64,000 nt of DNA from Brucellaceae bacterium (GCA_020637775.1 JACKJV010000001.1:1-64000), one strand, 5' to 3'. Positions 37,459 to 46,398 are shown, counted from the stretch's first letter. Notes: generated by a model from the letters alone, not told the origin. Translations and numbers: made by a program.

Positions 37459-37797
37459 TCAGACGGGGATGGGCGGTTTCAGCAGCGTCTGCGAAACGGG
37501 TGAAAATGGCTCGGGAGGCGTTTCTCCAATAACGGCGGCTCCAGGCGGAAAAGCCATCACGACCAGGACGGGTATCAGTCCAGCACAATCGGCCGGACAA
37601 TGAGCATCGCCCGCCTGGTTGGCAGCCGTGCCCTGGCAACATGGCGCAACGGCCTTCCCGTGTCCGTCAGGTTCTGGCACGTCATGGCCGGTCTGGCCGG
37701 ATTCTGACACCGCATGGTTCATCGTGTTGTCAGCCATGGCGGCCGGGTGGACGGACACCAGGAACAGGGTTGCGAGCAGAAGCAGGACGATGCGCAT
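37459..37797 (-). CDS. Exported Cys/His-rich peptide B (CopL/DUF2946-like)
   Basis: 112 residues. Signal peptide (about 1-22), His-rich linker (SESGQTGHDVPEPDGHGK), APCCQG, AHCPADC, and an end of LLKPPIPV. Layout matches peptide A. The in-frame ATG at 37806 overlaps the promoter -10, so the ATG at 37797, 7 nt beyond it, is chosen; the mRNA would be leaderless. Probably periplasmic copper binding. Confidence 0.75.
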   Translation of the reverse strand: MRIVLLLLATLFLVSVHPAAMADNTMNHAVSESGQTGHDVPEPDGHGKAVAPCCQGTAANQAGDAHCPADCAGLIPVLVVMAFPPGAAVIGETPPEPFSPVSQTLLKPPIPV

Positions 37798-37803
37798 GAC
37801 CAT

Positions 37804-37834
37804 CATGTAAACGTTCAGGTCGCTGGAAGGTCAA
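37804..37834 (-). promoter_or_regulatory. CueR-type promoter 4 (drives peptide B operon)
   Basis: On the minus strand: -35 TTGACC (37829-37834), 19-bp spacer, -10 TACATG (37804-37809). The left half site CCTTCCAG is strong, the right half weak. The -10 ends 7 nt before the ATG. Confidence 0.7.
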
Positions 37835-37952
37835 GTGATCCTGTGCTGCCCATCCAGGTGAATGCATCCGGCCGCGCCACCGGTCGGTTACAGATGCCAG
37901 CCATGGGCTGCGCCGGCTGCGGGATCGCCCCGTCCTGAAGCCTTGAAAGGAC

Positions 37953-38027
37953 TGGAGCGGGCGATGGGGATCGAACCCACGACATCAAGCTTGGGAAGCT
38001 TGCGTTCTACCACTGAACTACACCCGC
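37953..38027 (-). tRNA. tRNA-Gly (CCC)
   Basis: 75 nt with encoded CCA. Acceptor GCGGGTG, anticodon stem CAAGC/GCTTG around loop TTCCCAA, T-arm GGTTCGATCCC. The anticodon CCC reads GGG codons, which are frequent at this GC content. Confidence 0.96.
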
Positions 38028-38259
38028 TCAGGTGATGCCATAGATTGACCGTGGCGGCCGGGAAGTCAAGCGGCAAGGCCGGCAGCATGGCAAGGGATGG
38101 CCCGGGATTTGGCAACGGGCATTGCGAATGCGCATGCGCGCTTGCCGTCAATGACACCGGGTGGCGCTAACCATTCCGGTTAAGTATTTTCGTATTCAAT
38201 TGCCGACTAATTTATTCTTTTGTTGCATGATGCACGACTTCCAGCCGGGAGCGAATGCC

Positions 38260-39951
38260 ATGCCATTGAACAAGATACTGAATATCGTCCTGCACCCGGT
38301 CGCGCTGACGGCGATCAGCCTTTGCGGCATTCTTTTCATAGCGCGAATGGACAACAGTTCGATGACAGTCCTGTACTGTATCGCAACGGTCCTCTTCATC
38401 GCCAGCCTGGCCTATGTCCTTTCGGGCCGCTTGGGGTTCTCGATCCTGCTGGCCTGGTTTCTTGTCGGTTTTCTGACAGTGGTCTCGACGCTCAAATACA
38501 AGATCAAGGGATTTTCGCTGCATTTCTACGACTTCGTGATGGTCGCGGAGGACCGCGAGGTCGCTTCCTTCCTGCTGGATTCCTACCCCATGCTGGCGCT
38601 GCCCGTTCTCGGGCTCGCCATCGCCTGCATTGCGGGGGCCGTGATGCTTTTCCGCTGCGACAAGAGGCAGACCATACGCCTGCCGCACCGTTTCGCCGGC
38701 GCTCTGGCCGCCGCCATGGTGCTGAAGCTGACCTTTCCGGCAGAGGCCTCGGCCGAGCAGCGCTATTTCTACTATCTCCAGGGGCGCCATGTTTCTGCAT
38801 TCTTCGTGTCGCTTCTCGACCTGCAATACATGTTTGCTTCCAATGATTTCGAAAAGCGCATCGCCGGCATGGCGCCGGAGGCGCCTTTCAGCGGCGATGT
38901 GGATTGCGGCAACGGGCAGCGGCCGGACATCATCGTCGTGCTGGAAGAGAGCATGACCGACCCGGCCATCTTTCCCGAGATGCCGCACGGCAAGGCGATC
39001 TCCCGCCGGATGCAGGGCGCGGCAGACACCTTCAAGCCGCTTTTCGTCGAGACCTTCGGCGGCGGAACCTGGATCTCCAATCTTTCGCTGATGACCGGGC
39101 TGTCGGCGACCGATTTCGGGTGGCGCAGCCCCTATCTGACCATGATGCTGGAAGGAAAGGTGCGCGGAGCGCTGCCCGAGATGCTCTCGCAATGCGGATA
39201 CCGGACGGCGGCGATCCTTCCGCTCAACTACACCTTCGTCAACGAAGGTCCCTTTCTTTCATCCATCGGCTTCGAGACGGTTCTCGACCGGTATGACATC
39301 GGAGCATCGTCCTACCACATGCGGGATGCGTTCTATTTCGACGCCGCGAGCCAGTTTGTCGAAGGGCACAGGGAACAGGACGAACGGCCGCTCTTCCTGC
39401 TCGTCCAGACCATGATTGCCCATTCGCCCTATGAAGAGGCCCTGCTGCCGGGCGTGCAACCGGACGCCGCCTCCCTCGATCCGGACCCGCAAACCGCCGA
39501 ATATCTGCGCCGCATGGTGATCGGGCGCCAGGACTTCGAGACGTTCGCCGCGCGCGAGACCGCCCGCAAACAGGACCGCGGCCTCATCGTCATGAGTTTC
39601 GGCGATCATCAGACCTATGTGACGCTTGACCACGCCAAGCGCCTGTCGGGCGAGGATGCGCTGGCCCGGCCGCGCTCCATGGCCTATCGCACCTTCTACA
39701 CGGTTTCTCCGCAGACCGGCGCCACAGCGCCGGCGCCCATCGACATCGCCTATCTGTCCACAGCCCTGCTGGACGCCGCAGGGATACCCGGATCGGATGT
39801 CTTCAAGGATTTGCGGCGGCTTGCGGGCCATTGCGGCGGGCGGTTCCACGACTGCCCCGACCGCGCCGGCGTGGACCGGCATATTGCGCGGCGCATCGCC
39901 GGCGGGCTGCTCGACCTGGGCGGCGATGACGCGGCCGCGCCTGGTTCCTGA
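38260..39951 (+). CDS. LtaS/OpgB-type sulfatase-fold phosphotransferase
   Basis: 563 residues. Five membrane spans in the first 200 residues, then an extracytoplasmic sulfatase-fold domain with VVLEESMTDP (metal-binding Glu), GGTWISNLSLMTGL (Thr nucleophile position), AHSPYE and SFGDHQTY (Asp-His). Family members move phosphoglycerol or phosphoethanolamine to glycans (LtaS, OpgB/MdoB) in the periplasm. Substrate here unknown; rhizobial cyclic glucan modification is plausible. ATG 38260 follows GGGAG; an AT-rich promoter region lies at 38165-38235. Confidence 0.85.
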   Translation: MPLNKILNIVLHPVALTAISLCGILFIARMDNSSMTVLYCIATVLFIASLAYVLSGRLGFSILLAWFLVGFLTVVSTLKYKIKGFSLHFYDFVMVAEDREVASFLLDSYPMLALPVLGLAIACIAGAVMLFRCDKRQTIRLPHRFAGALAAAMVLKLTFPAEASAEQRYFYYLQGRHVSAFFVSLLDLQYMFASNDFEKRIAGMAPEAPFSGDVDCGNGQRPDIIVVLEESMTDPAIFPEMPHGKAISRRMQGAADTFKPLFVETFGGGTWISNLSLMTGLSATDFGWRSPYLTMMLEGKVRGALPEMLSQCGYRTAAILPLNYTFVNEGPFLSSIGFETVLDRYDIGASSYHMRDAFYFDAASQFVEGHREQDERPLFLLVQTMIAHSPYEEALLPGVQPDAASLDPDPQTAEYLRRMVIGRQDFETFAARETARKQDRGLIVMSFGDHQTYVTLDHAKRLSGEDALARPRSMAYRTFYTVSPQTGATAPAPIDIAYLSTALLDAAGIPGSDVFKDLRRLAGHCGGRFHDCPDRAGVDRHIARRIAGGLLDLGGDDAAAPGS

Positions 39952-39973
39952 CCGCGCCCGCCCCTGCCCACTG

Positions 39974-40555
39974 TCACAGTGAGCGACGGTCACCCGCCGC
40001 AACACCGGCGCGGGCCTTGTAGGCTTCAGCGTCGCCGAAATCGGCGAAACCGGCATGGTAGGGATGGATGCCCCTGGCCTGTCTGGCATGCTTGATCGGG
40101 CACCAGCGGGTTTCCGTGCGCGCCGCGATCTCCCGCACATAGGCAAGAAGGCCATTGGCATAGGAACAGTACCAGCAATTGAGCTTTTCCAACCCGTTCA
40201 GATAGGCCAGCCTGTAGCGGTCGAAGACTATGTAATCGGCGCGCCGCACCTTCTCCAGCCCGTATGCGGGGAAGCAGACAGCCTGATAGACGGACGCAAA
40301 GACATCGAGCAGGACGAGCGGAATGAAGACCGAATAGATGACCGGTGCTGTCAGGATCACGGATAGACGGGCACCGGCGACGTATTTCAGCCAATGCGTC
40401 CGCATCTGGCGATGCAGGCGCAGGACTTCGGCCTCGAAGACAACCCGGCCGCGCTCCATGCGGTAGTTGAATGCCGCGCGGCGCTCCGCGATGGCCCTCT
40501 CAAGGTCGTCCTGCAGTTTCTCGAACTTCTCGGCCAGTTCCGGATAAATCGCCAT
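39974..40555 (-). CDS. Conserved hypothetical membrane protein with CxxC
   Basis: 193 residues. An N-terminal coiled coil (YPELAEKFEKLQDDLERAIAE in outline), then one or two membrane spans (VILTAPVIYSVFIPLVLLDVFASVYQ in outline), then a soluble part with CWYCSYANGLLAYV and WCPIKHA. The CxxC and the later Cys could bind a metal or form a redox pair. No characterised family is recognised. ATG 40555 is favoured over 40561 by spacing from GGAAG. Confidence 0.7.
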   Translation of the reverse strand: MAIYPELAEKFEKLQDDLERAIAERRAAFNYRMERGRVVFEAEVLRLHRQMRTHWLKYVAGARLSVILTAPVIYSVFIPLVLLDVFASVYQAVCFPAYGLEKVRRADYIVFDRYRLAYLNGLEKLNCWYCSYANGLLAYVREIAARTETRWCPIKHARQARGIHPYHAGFADFGDAEAYKARAGVAAGDRRSL

Positions 40556-40636
40556 TGCCATCTTCCCGCTGCGGTAGAGCCAAATCCTGGCGGGAAAGGG
40601 AGCCATGCGCCTTGGCTCAGGTCAAGGCAGGTGCCT

Positions 40637-41722
40637 TCAGCGGAAATGCTTCGACAGTTTCAGGCCCTGCGCCTGATAGTTCGATTTCAGGTCCGCACCG
40701 TAGAGGGTGCCGGGGCGCGCCAGCATGTGCTCATAGACGAGACGGCCGACGATCTGCCCGTGTTCGAGAATGAAGGGCACTTCATGGCTGCGCACTTCCA
40801 GCACGGCGCGCGCGCCCTTGCCGCCTGCCGAGGCATGGCCGAAACCGGGGTCGAAGAAACCGGCATAGTGGACCCGGAATTCGCCCACCAGCGGATCGAA
40901 GGGCGTCATTTCGGCGGCAAAATCCGGCGGCACATGAACCGCCTCGCGGCTGACGAGGATGTAGAACTCGTCCGGATCGAGCACCAGTTCGCCCAGGCCC
41001 CTGCCCTGCAACGGCTCCCAGAAATCCAGCACGTCATGGGCGGCGCGGCGGTCCACATCCACCAGGCCGGTATGGTGCTTGCCGCGATAGCCGATCAGGC
41101 CGCCTTCGCCGCCCATCAGGTCGATGGACAAGGCTACCCCGCCACCGGAAATATGCGGTTCGCCCTCGTCCACCAGCGCCTCGGAGCGGTGGAGCAGCAT
41201 CAGCTCGCCTTCCGACAGCAGCGAATGGCCGTTGCGGAAGCGGATCTGGCTCAGCCTGGACCCGGTGCGCACGACGATGGGAAAGGTGCGCGGGCTGACC
41301 TCGATGAAGAGCGGGCCCGAATAGCCACGCGCGATCTTGTCGAATTCGCGGCCGTGGTCCGTCATCACGCGGGTGAAGATGTCGAGCCGGCCGGTGGAGC
41401 TTTTCGGATTGGCCGATGCCGAAACCGTGTCGGGCAGATGCAGGCTTTCCAGCAGCGGGATGATGTAGACGCAGCCTGTTTCAAGAACCGCGCCCTCGGA
41501 CAGGTCGATCTCGTGCAGCTTCAGTCGCTCCAGCTTGCTTTCCACCGTCGCCGACGGACCCGGCAAAAAGGAAGCACGGACGCGATAGGCCGTATGGCCA
41601 AGACGCAAGTCGAGGCTGGCGGGCTGGACCTGGTCATCATCCAGCGGACGGGCGCTGATCAGCCCGCCCGTCTTGTGCAGTTCGGCAATGTCACGGTCCG
41701 GCAGAATGCCTGTCTGGCGCAC
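40637..41722 (-). CDS. 2'-deoxycytidine 5'-triphosphate deaminase (long form)
   Basis: 361 residues from a GTG with GGGAGG 8 bp upstream. Blocks TGGLISARPLDDDQVQPASLDLRLG and SSTGRLDIFTRVMTDHG (outline) are typical of dCTP deaminases, and the protein is about twice the length of E. coli Dcd, with a duplicated dUTPase-like domain as seen in Alphaproteobacteria. It deaminates dCTP to dUTP for thymidylate synthesis. Divergent from the metZ riboswitch. Confidence 0.88.
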   Translation of the reverse strand: MRQTGILPDRDIAELHKTGGLISARPLDDDQVQPASLDLRLGHTAYRVRASFLPGPSATVESKLERLKLHEIDLSEGAVLETGCVYIIPLLESLHLPDTVSASANPKSSTGRLDIFTRVMTDHGREFDKIARGYSGPLFIEVSPRTFPIVVRTGSRLSQIRFRNGHSLLSEGELMLLHRSEALVDEGEPHISGGGVALSIDLMGGEGGLIGYRGKHHTGLVDVDRRAAHDVLDFWEPLQGRGLGELVLDPDEFYILVSREAVHVPPDFAAEMTPFDPLVGEFRVHYAGFFDPGFGHASAGGKGARAVLEVRSHEVPFILEHGQIVGRLVYEHMLARPGTLYGADLKSNYQAQGLKLSKHFR

Positions 41723-41810
41723 GGTGCCGCCCTCCCCTGTCTGGCCGCAGAGCATTAACGCGCAAGCGCGTTGACGCAAGGGATCTGCAAGCCTATAAGC
41801 CCGTTTATCC

Positions 41811-41861
41811 CGTGGTGATTTGGCCGGCCGGCTTGCAGCCACGTTAAACAAGTCGCTAAAA
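41811..41861 (+). ncRNA. SAM-II riboswitch upstream of metZ
   Basis: The core CGTGGTGATTTGG...GGCTTGCAGCCACG, followed by TTAAACAAGTCGCTAAA, matches the SAM-II (metA) aptamer of Alphaproteobacteria, which binds S-adenosylmethionine in a pseudoknot. Stem CGTGG (41811-41815) pairs with CCACG (41839-41843). It sits 64 bp before metZ, the classic target. Confidence 0.92.
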
Positions 41862-41874
41862 AGGGCCGAATGAC

Positions 41875-41906
41875 ACCGGCTTTGCGACTTTCGCGGCCGG
41901 TTTTTT
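41875..41906 (+). terminator. Riboswitch-controlled intrinsic terminator
   Basis: Hairpin ACCGGC/GCCGGT with inner stem GCGA/TCGC and a T6 run at 41901-41906. The segment GCGACTT (41884-41890) is also complementary to AAGTCGC (41850-41856) in the 3' part of the aptamer, so the two pairings exclude each other. Confidence 0.8.
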
Positions 41907-41924
41907 GTTGTGAAGGCTTGACCG

Positions 41925-43112
41925 ATGGCTGAGACAAAACGCCCCCTCCACCCGCAGACAACCCTCGTTCACGGCGGCACGCTGCGCTCGCAGTTCGGCG
42001 AAACATCGGAAGCGATGTATCTGACGCAGGGCTTCGTCTATGACAGCGCGGAGGCTGCGGAAGCCCGTTTCAAGGGCGAGGCGCCCGGCTTCATCTATTC
42101 CCGCTACGCCAATCCGACCGTCGACATGTTCGAAAGGCGGATGGCGGCGCTGGAAGGGGCGGAAGACGCGCGGGCAATGGCGTCCGGCATGGCCGCCGTT
42201 TCGGCCGCCCTGCTCTGCCAGCTCAAGGCGGGCGACCACATCGTCGCGGCCAAGCAGTTGTTCGGCTCCTGCCGGTGGGTGGCGGAAACGCTGTGTCCGA
42301 AATTCGGCATCGAGACCACGATCATCGACGGCACCAGCCCGGAGGCGTGGGAGGCTGCCATCCGGCCGAACACGAAGGTGTTCTTCCTGGAAAGCCCGAC
42401 GAATCCGACACTGGCGGTGATCGACATCGCGGCGGTCACAGCCCTTGCCAATGCCCATGGCATCACGGTCGTTGTCGACAATGTCTTCGCGACGCCGCTT
42501 TACCAGAAGCCGCTGGAACTGGGCGCCCATGTGGTCGTCTATTCGGCCACCAAGCACATTGACGGGCAGGGCCGGTGCCTTGGCGGCATCGTGCTGTCAT
42601 CGAAGGACTGGATCGACGAGAACCTGCACGACTATTTCCGCCATACCGGCCCCAGCCTTTCGCCGTTCAACGCCTGGACGCTGCTGAAGGGGCTGGAAAC
42701 GCTGCCGCTGCGCGTGGCGCAGCAGACGGCGAGCGCGGGCCAGATCGCCGATTTCCTGGCCGGTCACGGCAAAGTGGCGCAGGTCATCTATCCCGGGCGG
42801 GCCGACCATCCGCAGGCCGCCATCATCGCGCGGCAGATGGCCGGCGGCTCCACCATGGTCTGCATGGAACTGAATGGCGGCAAGGACGCTGCCTTCGCCT
42901 TCGAGAACGCCCTGGAGATCTTCGCCATTTCCAACAATCTGGGCGATGCCAAGAGCCTCGTCACCCACCCCAGCACGACCACGCACAAGAACCTGAGCGA
43001 GGAGGCGCGGCTGGAACAGGGCATCCGGCCCGGCACGGTGCGCCTGTCGGTCGGGCTGGAACATGCCGGCGACCTGATCGCCGATCTCGAACAGGCGCTG
43101 GCGCGGGCCTGA
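41925..43112 (+). CDS. metZ: O-succinylhomoserine sulfhydrylase MetZ
   Basis: 395 residues. PLP-dependent Cys/Met metabolism enzyme: YSRYANPTVDMFERRMAALEG, then YSATKHIDGQGR with the PLP lysine, and TTHKNL later. It makes homocysteine from O-succinylhomoserine and sulfide. SAM-II riboswitch and terminator lie upstream, so it is shut off when S-adenosylmethionine is plentiful. Confidence 0.96.
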   Translation: MAETKRPLHPQTTLVHGGTLRSQFGETSEAMYLTQGFVYDSAEAAEARFKGEAPGFIYSRYANPTVDMFERRMAALEGAEDARAMASGMAAVSAALLCQLKAGDHIVAAKQLFGSCRWVAETLCPKFGIETTIIDGTSPEAWEAAIRPNTKVFFLESPTNPTLAVIDIAAVTALANAHGITVVVDNVFATPLYQKPLELGAHVVVYSATKHIDGQGRCLGGIVLSSKDWIDENLHDYFRHTGPSLSPFNAWTLLKGLETLPLRVAQQTASAGQIADFLAGHGKVAQVIYPGRADHPQAAIIARQMAGGSTMVCMELNGGKDAAFAFENALEIFAISNNLGDAKSLVTHPSTTTHKNLSEEARLEQGIRPGTVRLSVGLEHAGDLIADLEQALARA

Positions 43113-43116
43113 CCGG

Positions 43117-43731
43117 TCAGCGGCGCGCGGCGAATGTGCGCCGGGCCAGCAGGATGCGCATGGCCGCCGTGTAGAGGCACACGGCGGCGAAACACCACGC
43201 GATGACGGCGAACCAGGCCGGGAACAGGCACATGGCGACGAAGACGGCAATGGTCTCGGTGGCTTCCGCCAGGCCGGTGGTGAAATAGAGCGACTTTTCG
43301 CCCCGGGCCGTGGTTTCCATGGCATGGCGCTCGGCCAGCACCGCATAGGCCAGAAAACTGGCGCCATTGGCATAGAAGGTGAAGAGAAGCGCCGCGGCCG
43401 CCAATGCATTGGCTTGCGGGTCGAGCATGGCGAAGGCCAGCGGGATGGCGCCGTAGAAAATGAAATCCAGGACGATGTCGAGATAACCGCCATAGCCGGT
43501 CTTGCCGCGGATCGCGGCGACGGCGCCGTCAAGCCCGTCGGCGAGCCGGCTGGCGAGCAGCAGGGCGAGCCCGGTCCATAGCCATCCGCCTGCAATGGCG
43601 CCAGCCGCCGCCATGCCGATCGCCCAGCCGCACCAGGTCACCATGTTTGCACTGACGCCCCAGGCGGCCAGCTTGCGCGCCATGGCCCTGAGGCCCGGAT
43701 CGATGCGCCTGCGCACCCAGCCATCCAGCAT
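43117..43731 (-). CDS. CDP-alcohol phosphatidyltransferase family protein
   Basis: 204 residues from ATG 43731, which has GGGGGAT upstream (an upstream in-frame start at 43788 has none). About five spans. The active motif is LADGLDGAVAAIRGKTGYGGYLDIVLD; the usual D-G-x2-A-R pattern reads DGAVAA, so the arginine is replaced by alanine while all four aspartates remain. Transfers a phosphatidyl group in phospholipid synthesis; the alcohol is unknown. Confidence 0.85.
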   Translation of the reverse strand: MLDGWVRRRIDPGLRAMARKLAAWGVSANMVTWCGWAIGMAAAGAIAGGWLWTGLALLLASRLADGLDGAVAAIRGKTGYGGYLDIVLDFIFYGAIPLAFAMLDPQANALAAAALLFTFYANGASFLAYAVLAERHAMETTARGEKSLYFTTGLAEATETIAVFVAMCLFPAWFAVIAWCFAAVCLYTAAMRILLARRTFAARR

Positions 43732-44089
43732 GCTATCCCCCGTGAAAATGACCGCGCCTTGGCGGTTGCTCATCCTGTCGCGATTCAAGACGGGCGGGCA
43801 AGACCCGGTTTTTCAACAGAACTCCGATCGCACCCGATAGGCCGAAACGCCTCTATTCAGCAATGGTTGAACGGCTTGCTCGTCCGAACTGCGAACGACT
43901 TGACGCCATGGATCAACCTGTGTTTGTTTTCATCGCAAATACAACTATATGTTGTTTTTTCCTGAGCTTCTTTCTGAGGTTGAGGATTTCTCGGTTTCCC
44001 GTTCCGGCACCACCGTTCCTGACTGTCCGGGCCAAGCCCGTTGACGACAGGGCGCGCCATGGGTGTATGATCGCGCATTGGAGCCTGCC
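43732..44089. other. 358-bp intergenic, AT-rich, no supported gene
   Basis: Contains the divergent starts of the CDP-alcohol enzyme and apaG. The middle (about 43915-43985) is far lower in GC than the surroundings and holds an inverted repeat ACAAC-TATAT-GTTGT (43941-43955) followed by six T's on the plus strand, a weak terminator-like hairpin with no plus-strand gene before it. An open frame from 43863 has no ribosome-binding site and looks non-coding. Confidence 0.5.
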
Positions 44090-44482
44090 ATGTATCGAGC
44101 ACGTACCGAAAACATCGAAGTCAGCGTCGAGCCGATCTATCTCGATGACGAATCCGAGCCCGAGGAAAACCGCTTCTTCTGGGCCTACCAGGTTCTGATC
44201 GCCAATGAGGGCGATGTCGCTGTCAAGCTGCTCTTCCGGCACTGGCGCATCACTGACGCCCATGGACGGGTGGAAGAGGTACGCGGGCCGGGCGTGGTGG
44301 GCGAACAGCCGGTGATCGCGCCGGGCAGCCAGTTCGAATACACGTCGGGCTGCCCTCTGCCCACCCCTTCGGGCATCATGCAGGGCAGCTACACGATGAG
44401 CGACGCCCAGGGCCGGCACTTCGATGTCGACATTCCGGCATTCTCGCTGGACATTCCCGGCACCGTTCGCATGGTCAACTGA
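44090..44482 (+). CDS. apaG: ApaG domain protein
   Basis: 130 residues. NRFFWAYQVLIANEG and HWRITDAHGRVEEVRGPGVVGEQP (outline) are the ApaG blocks; the Ig-like fold ends SGIMQGSYTM and FDVDIPAFSL. Often beside metZ or ksgA; physiological role not settled. ATG 44090 gives the normal family N-terminus. Confidence 0.93.
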   Translation: MYRARTENIEVSVEPIYLDDESEPEENRFFWAYQVLIANEGDVAVKLLFRHWRITDAHGRVEEVRGPGVVGEQPVIAPGSQFEYTSGCPLPTPSGIMQGSYTMSDAQGRHFDVDIPAFSLDIPGTVRMVN

Positions 44483-44494
44483 CCTGCCGGCGGT

Positions 44495-45472
44495 TCATTC
44501 CTTCTTCAGGTCCGCCGGATCGAACGTGTAGCTGGTGGAACAGAATTCACAGGTTACCTGGATCCTGCCGTCCTCGATGCTCTCGTCGATCTCCTCGGCG
44601 GTGAAGCCGTCGAGGATCGCGCCGATCTTTTCGCGGGTGCAGGAGCATTTGTCATGGACCGGTGCCGGCTCATAGACCGTCGCGCCATGCTCATGGAACA
44701 GACGGTAGAGCAGGCGCTCGGCGCCGACGGTCGGATCCCAGAGTTCCGTCGGCTCGATGGTAGCAAGAAGCGCCTCCGTTTCGCGCCAGGCATTGTCCAC
44801 CGGGACATGGGCGCTGCCATCGTCGCCGTCGCCGCCATGCAGGTCGGGCATGCGCATGCGCTCCGGCGCATCGGGCAGGAACTGGGCGACGATGCCACCG
44901 GCGCGCCATTGCTGGAGGTTTCCGGGCAGGATTTGCCGGCCGGCCGAAAGGCGTACGGCGGTGGGGATCTGCTCGGACTGGCGGAAGTATTTCTGCGCCA
45001 CCGTTTCGAGGCTGGACCCGTCCAGTTCGACAATTCCCTGATAGCGCTGCATGTGAACGCCCTGGTCGATGGTCAGGGCCAGGATGCCCTTGCCAAGGAG
45101 ATCCTCCGGCGCGGTGCGGCCGGTTTCCACCGCCTCGGCGAGCCGCGCCTCGTCATATCGGGCATAGGCGCGTACGCCGTCCGGCGTGGTGAAGTCGGCC
45201 ACCAGCATGTCCACCGGCCCGTCGGACTGGGTCTGGAAGATGAACTTGCCGTTGAACTTCAGCGATGTGCCGAGCAGGACCGCCAGCGTCGTCGCCTCGG
45301 CCAGAAGCAGGCTGACCTCCGGCGGATAAGCGTGGCGGGAGAGAATGGAATCCAGTTCCGGGCCAAGCTGGACAATGCGGCCGCGCACATCCAGAGGCGA
45401 CACCTGAAACGGCACGACGGCATCGTCGCCGGCGTGTCCGATCTCGCCAAGCTCCTTGTCACTGTCAGTCAC
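44495..45472 (-). CDS. hslO: Hsp33 redox-regulated chaperone
   Basis: 325 residues from GTG 45472, 2 nt after the argF stop. Redox zinc centre: CSC (in DKCSCTREK) and CEFC near the C-terminus. Hsp33 is activated by oxidation and unfolding to hold unfolded proteins. AEATTLAVLLGTSLKFNGKF (outline) is the N-terminal core. Co-transcribed after argD-argF. Confidence 0.94.
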   Translation of the reverse strand: MTDSDKELGEIGHAGDDAVVPFQVSPLDVRGRIVQLGPELDSILSRHAYPPEVSLLLAEATTLAVLLGTSLKFNGKFIFQTQSDGPVDMLVADFTTPDGVRAYARYDEARLAEAVETGRTAPEDLLGKGILALTIDQGVHMQRYQGIVELDGSSLETVAQKYFRQSEQIPTAVRLSAGRQILPGNLQQWRAGGIVAQFLPDAPERMRMPDLHGGDGDDGSAHVPVDNAWRETEALLATIEPTELWDPTVGAERLLYRLFHEHGATVYEPAPVHDKCSCTREKIGAILDGFTAEEIDESIEDGRIQVTCEFCSTSYTFDPADLKKE

Positions 45473-45474
45473 GG

Positions 45475-46398
45475 TCAGCGCCCCGCTGTGAAACACCAGT
45501 TGATGATGGCCTTTTGCGCATGAAGCCGGTTTTCAGCCTCGTCGAAGACCACGGAATGCGGTCCGTCGATGACCTCGTCGGTCACTTCCTCGCCCCGATG
45601 GGCAGGAAGACAATGCATGAACAGGGCGTCGGGTTTCGCATGCGCCATCAGTTCCGCGTTGACCTGGTAGGGCAGAAAGACGTTATGCCCGCGGGCGCGG
45701 TGCTCCTGCCCCATCGAAACCCAGGTGTCGGTGACCACGCAATCGGCGCCGGTCACGGCTTCCACCGGGTCGGGGGTCAGCGTGATGGTGCCGCCATTTG
45801 CGCGGGCCCAGTCGACGAATGCCGGCGAGGGCTCGCTGCCTTCCGGATGCGCGATGGCCAGTTCGAACCGGAAGCGGGCTGACGCCTCCATGAGCGAATG
45901 GAGAACATTGTTGCCATCACCGGTCCAGGCGAAACGCTTTCCGGCAACCGGCCCGCGATGCTCCTCGAAGGTCAGCAGGTCGGCCATGATCTGGCAGGGA
46001 TGCGTGTCATCGGTCAGGCCGTTGATGACGGGAACGGTCGCCGCATCGGCCAGTTCGAGCAGGCGGGCATGCTCTGTGGTGCGGATCATGATCGCATCGA
46101 CATAGCGCGACAGAACCTTCGCGGTGTCCGCGATCGTCTCGGAGCGGCCGAGCTGCATCTCGGTACCGGTGAGCATGATCGTCTCGCCGCCGAGCTGGCG
46201 CATGCCGACATCGAAGGAAACGCGGGTGCGCGTGGACGGCTTCTCGAAGATCATGGCCAGCACCTTGCCCTCCAGCGGACGCGGACCTTGACCGGCCTTG
46301 GTGGCTGCCTTGATCTGGCGGGCGCTGTCGAGCATCCCGCGCAGTTCCGATGGACTGACGGCGGAAAGGTCGAGGAAATGGCGCATGGTGTCGGCCAT
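45475..46398 (-). CDS. argF: Ornithine carbamoyltransferase
   Basis: 307 residues. [11 protein letters not shown] (carbamoyl-phosphate site), HPCQ in [13 protein letters not shown], and [11 protein letters not shown] (ornithine site) are all present. It makes citrulline from ornithine and carbamoyl phosphate. 30 bp after argD. Confidence 0.97.
   Translation of the reverse strand: MADTMRHFLDLSAVSPSELRGMLDSARQIKAATKAGQGPRPLEGKVLAMIFEKPSTRTRVSFDVGMRQLGGETIMLTGTEMQLGRSETIADTAKVLSRYVDAIMIRTTEHARLLELADAATVPVINGLTDDTHPCQIMADLLTFEEHRGPVAGKRFAWTGDGNNVLHSLMEASARFRFELAIAHPEGSEPSPAFVDWARANGGTITLTPDPVEAVTGADCVVTDTWVSMGQEHRARGHNVFLPYQVNAELMAHAKPDALFMHCLPAHRGEEVTDEVIDGPHSVVFDEAENRLHAQKAIINWCFTAGR

Noticed and set aside
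43941..43960. ACAAC/GTTGT hairpin with T-run as an intrinsic terminator
   Set aside because: Only 5 AT-rich pairs, and no plus-strand gene ends before it; likely chance in an AT-rich promoter region.
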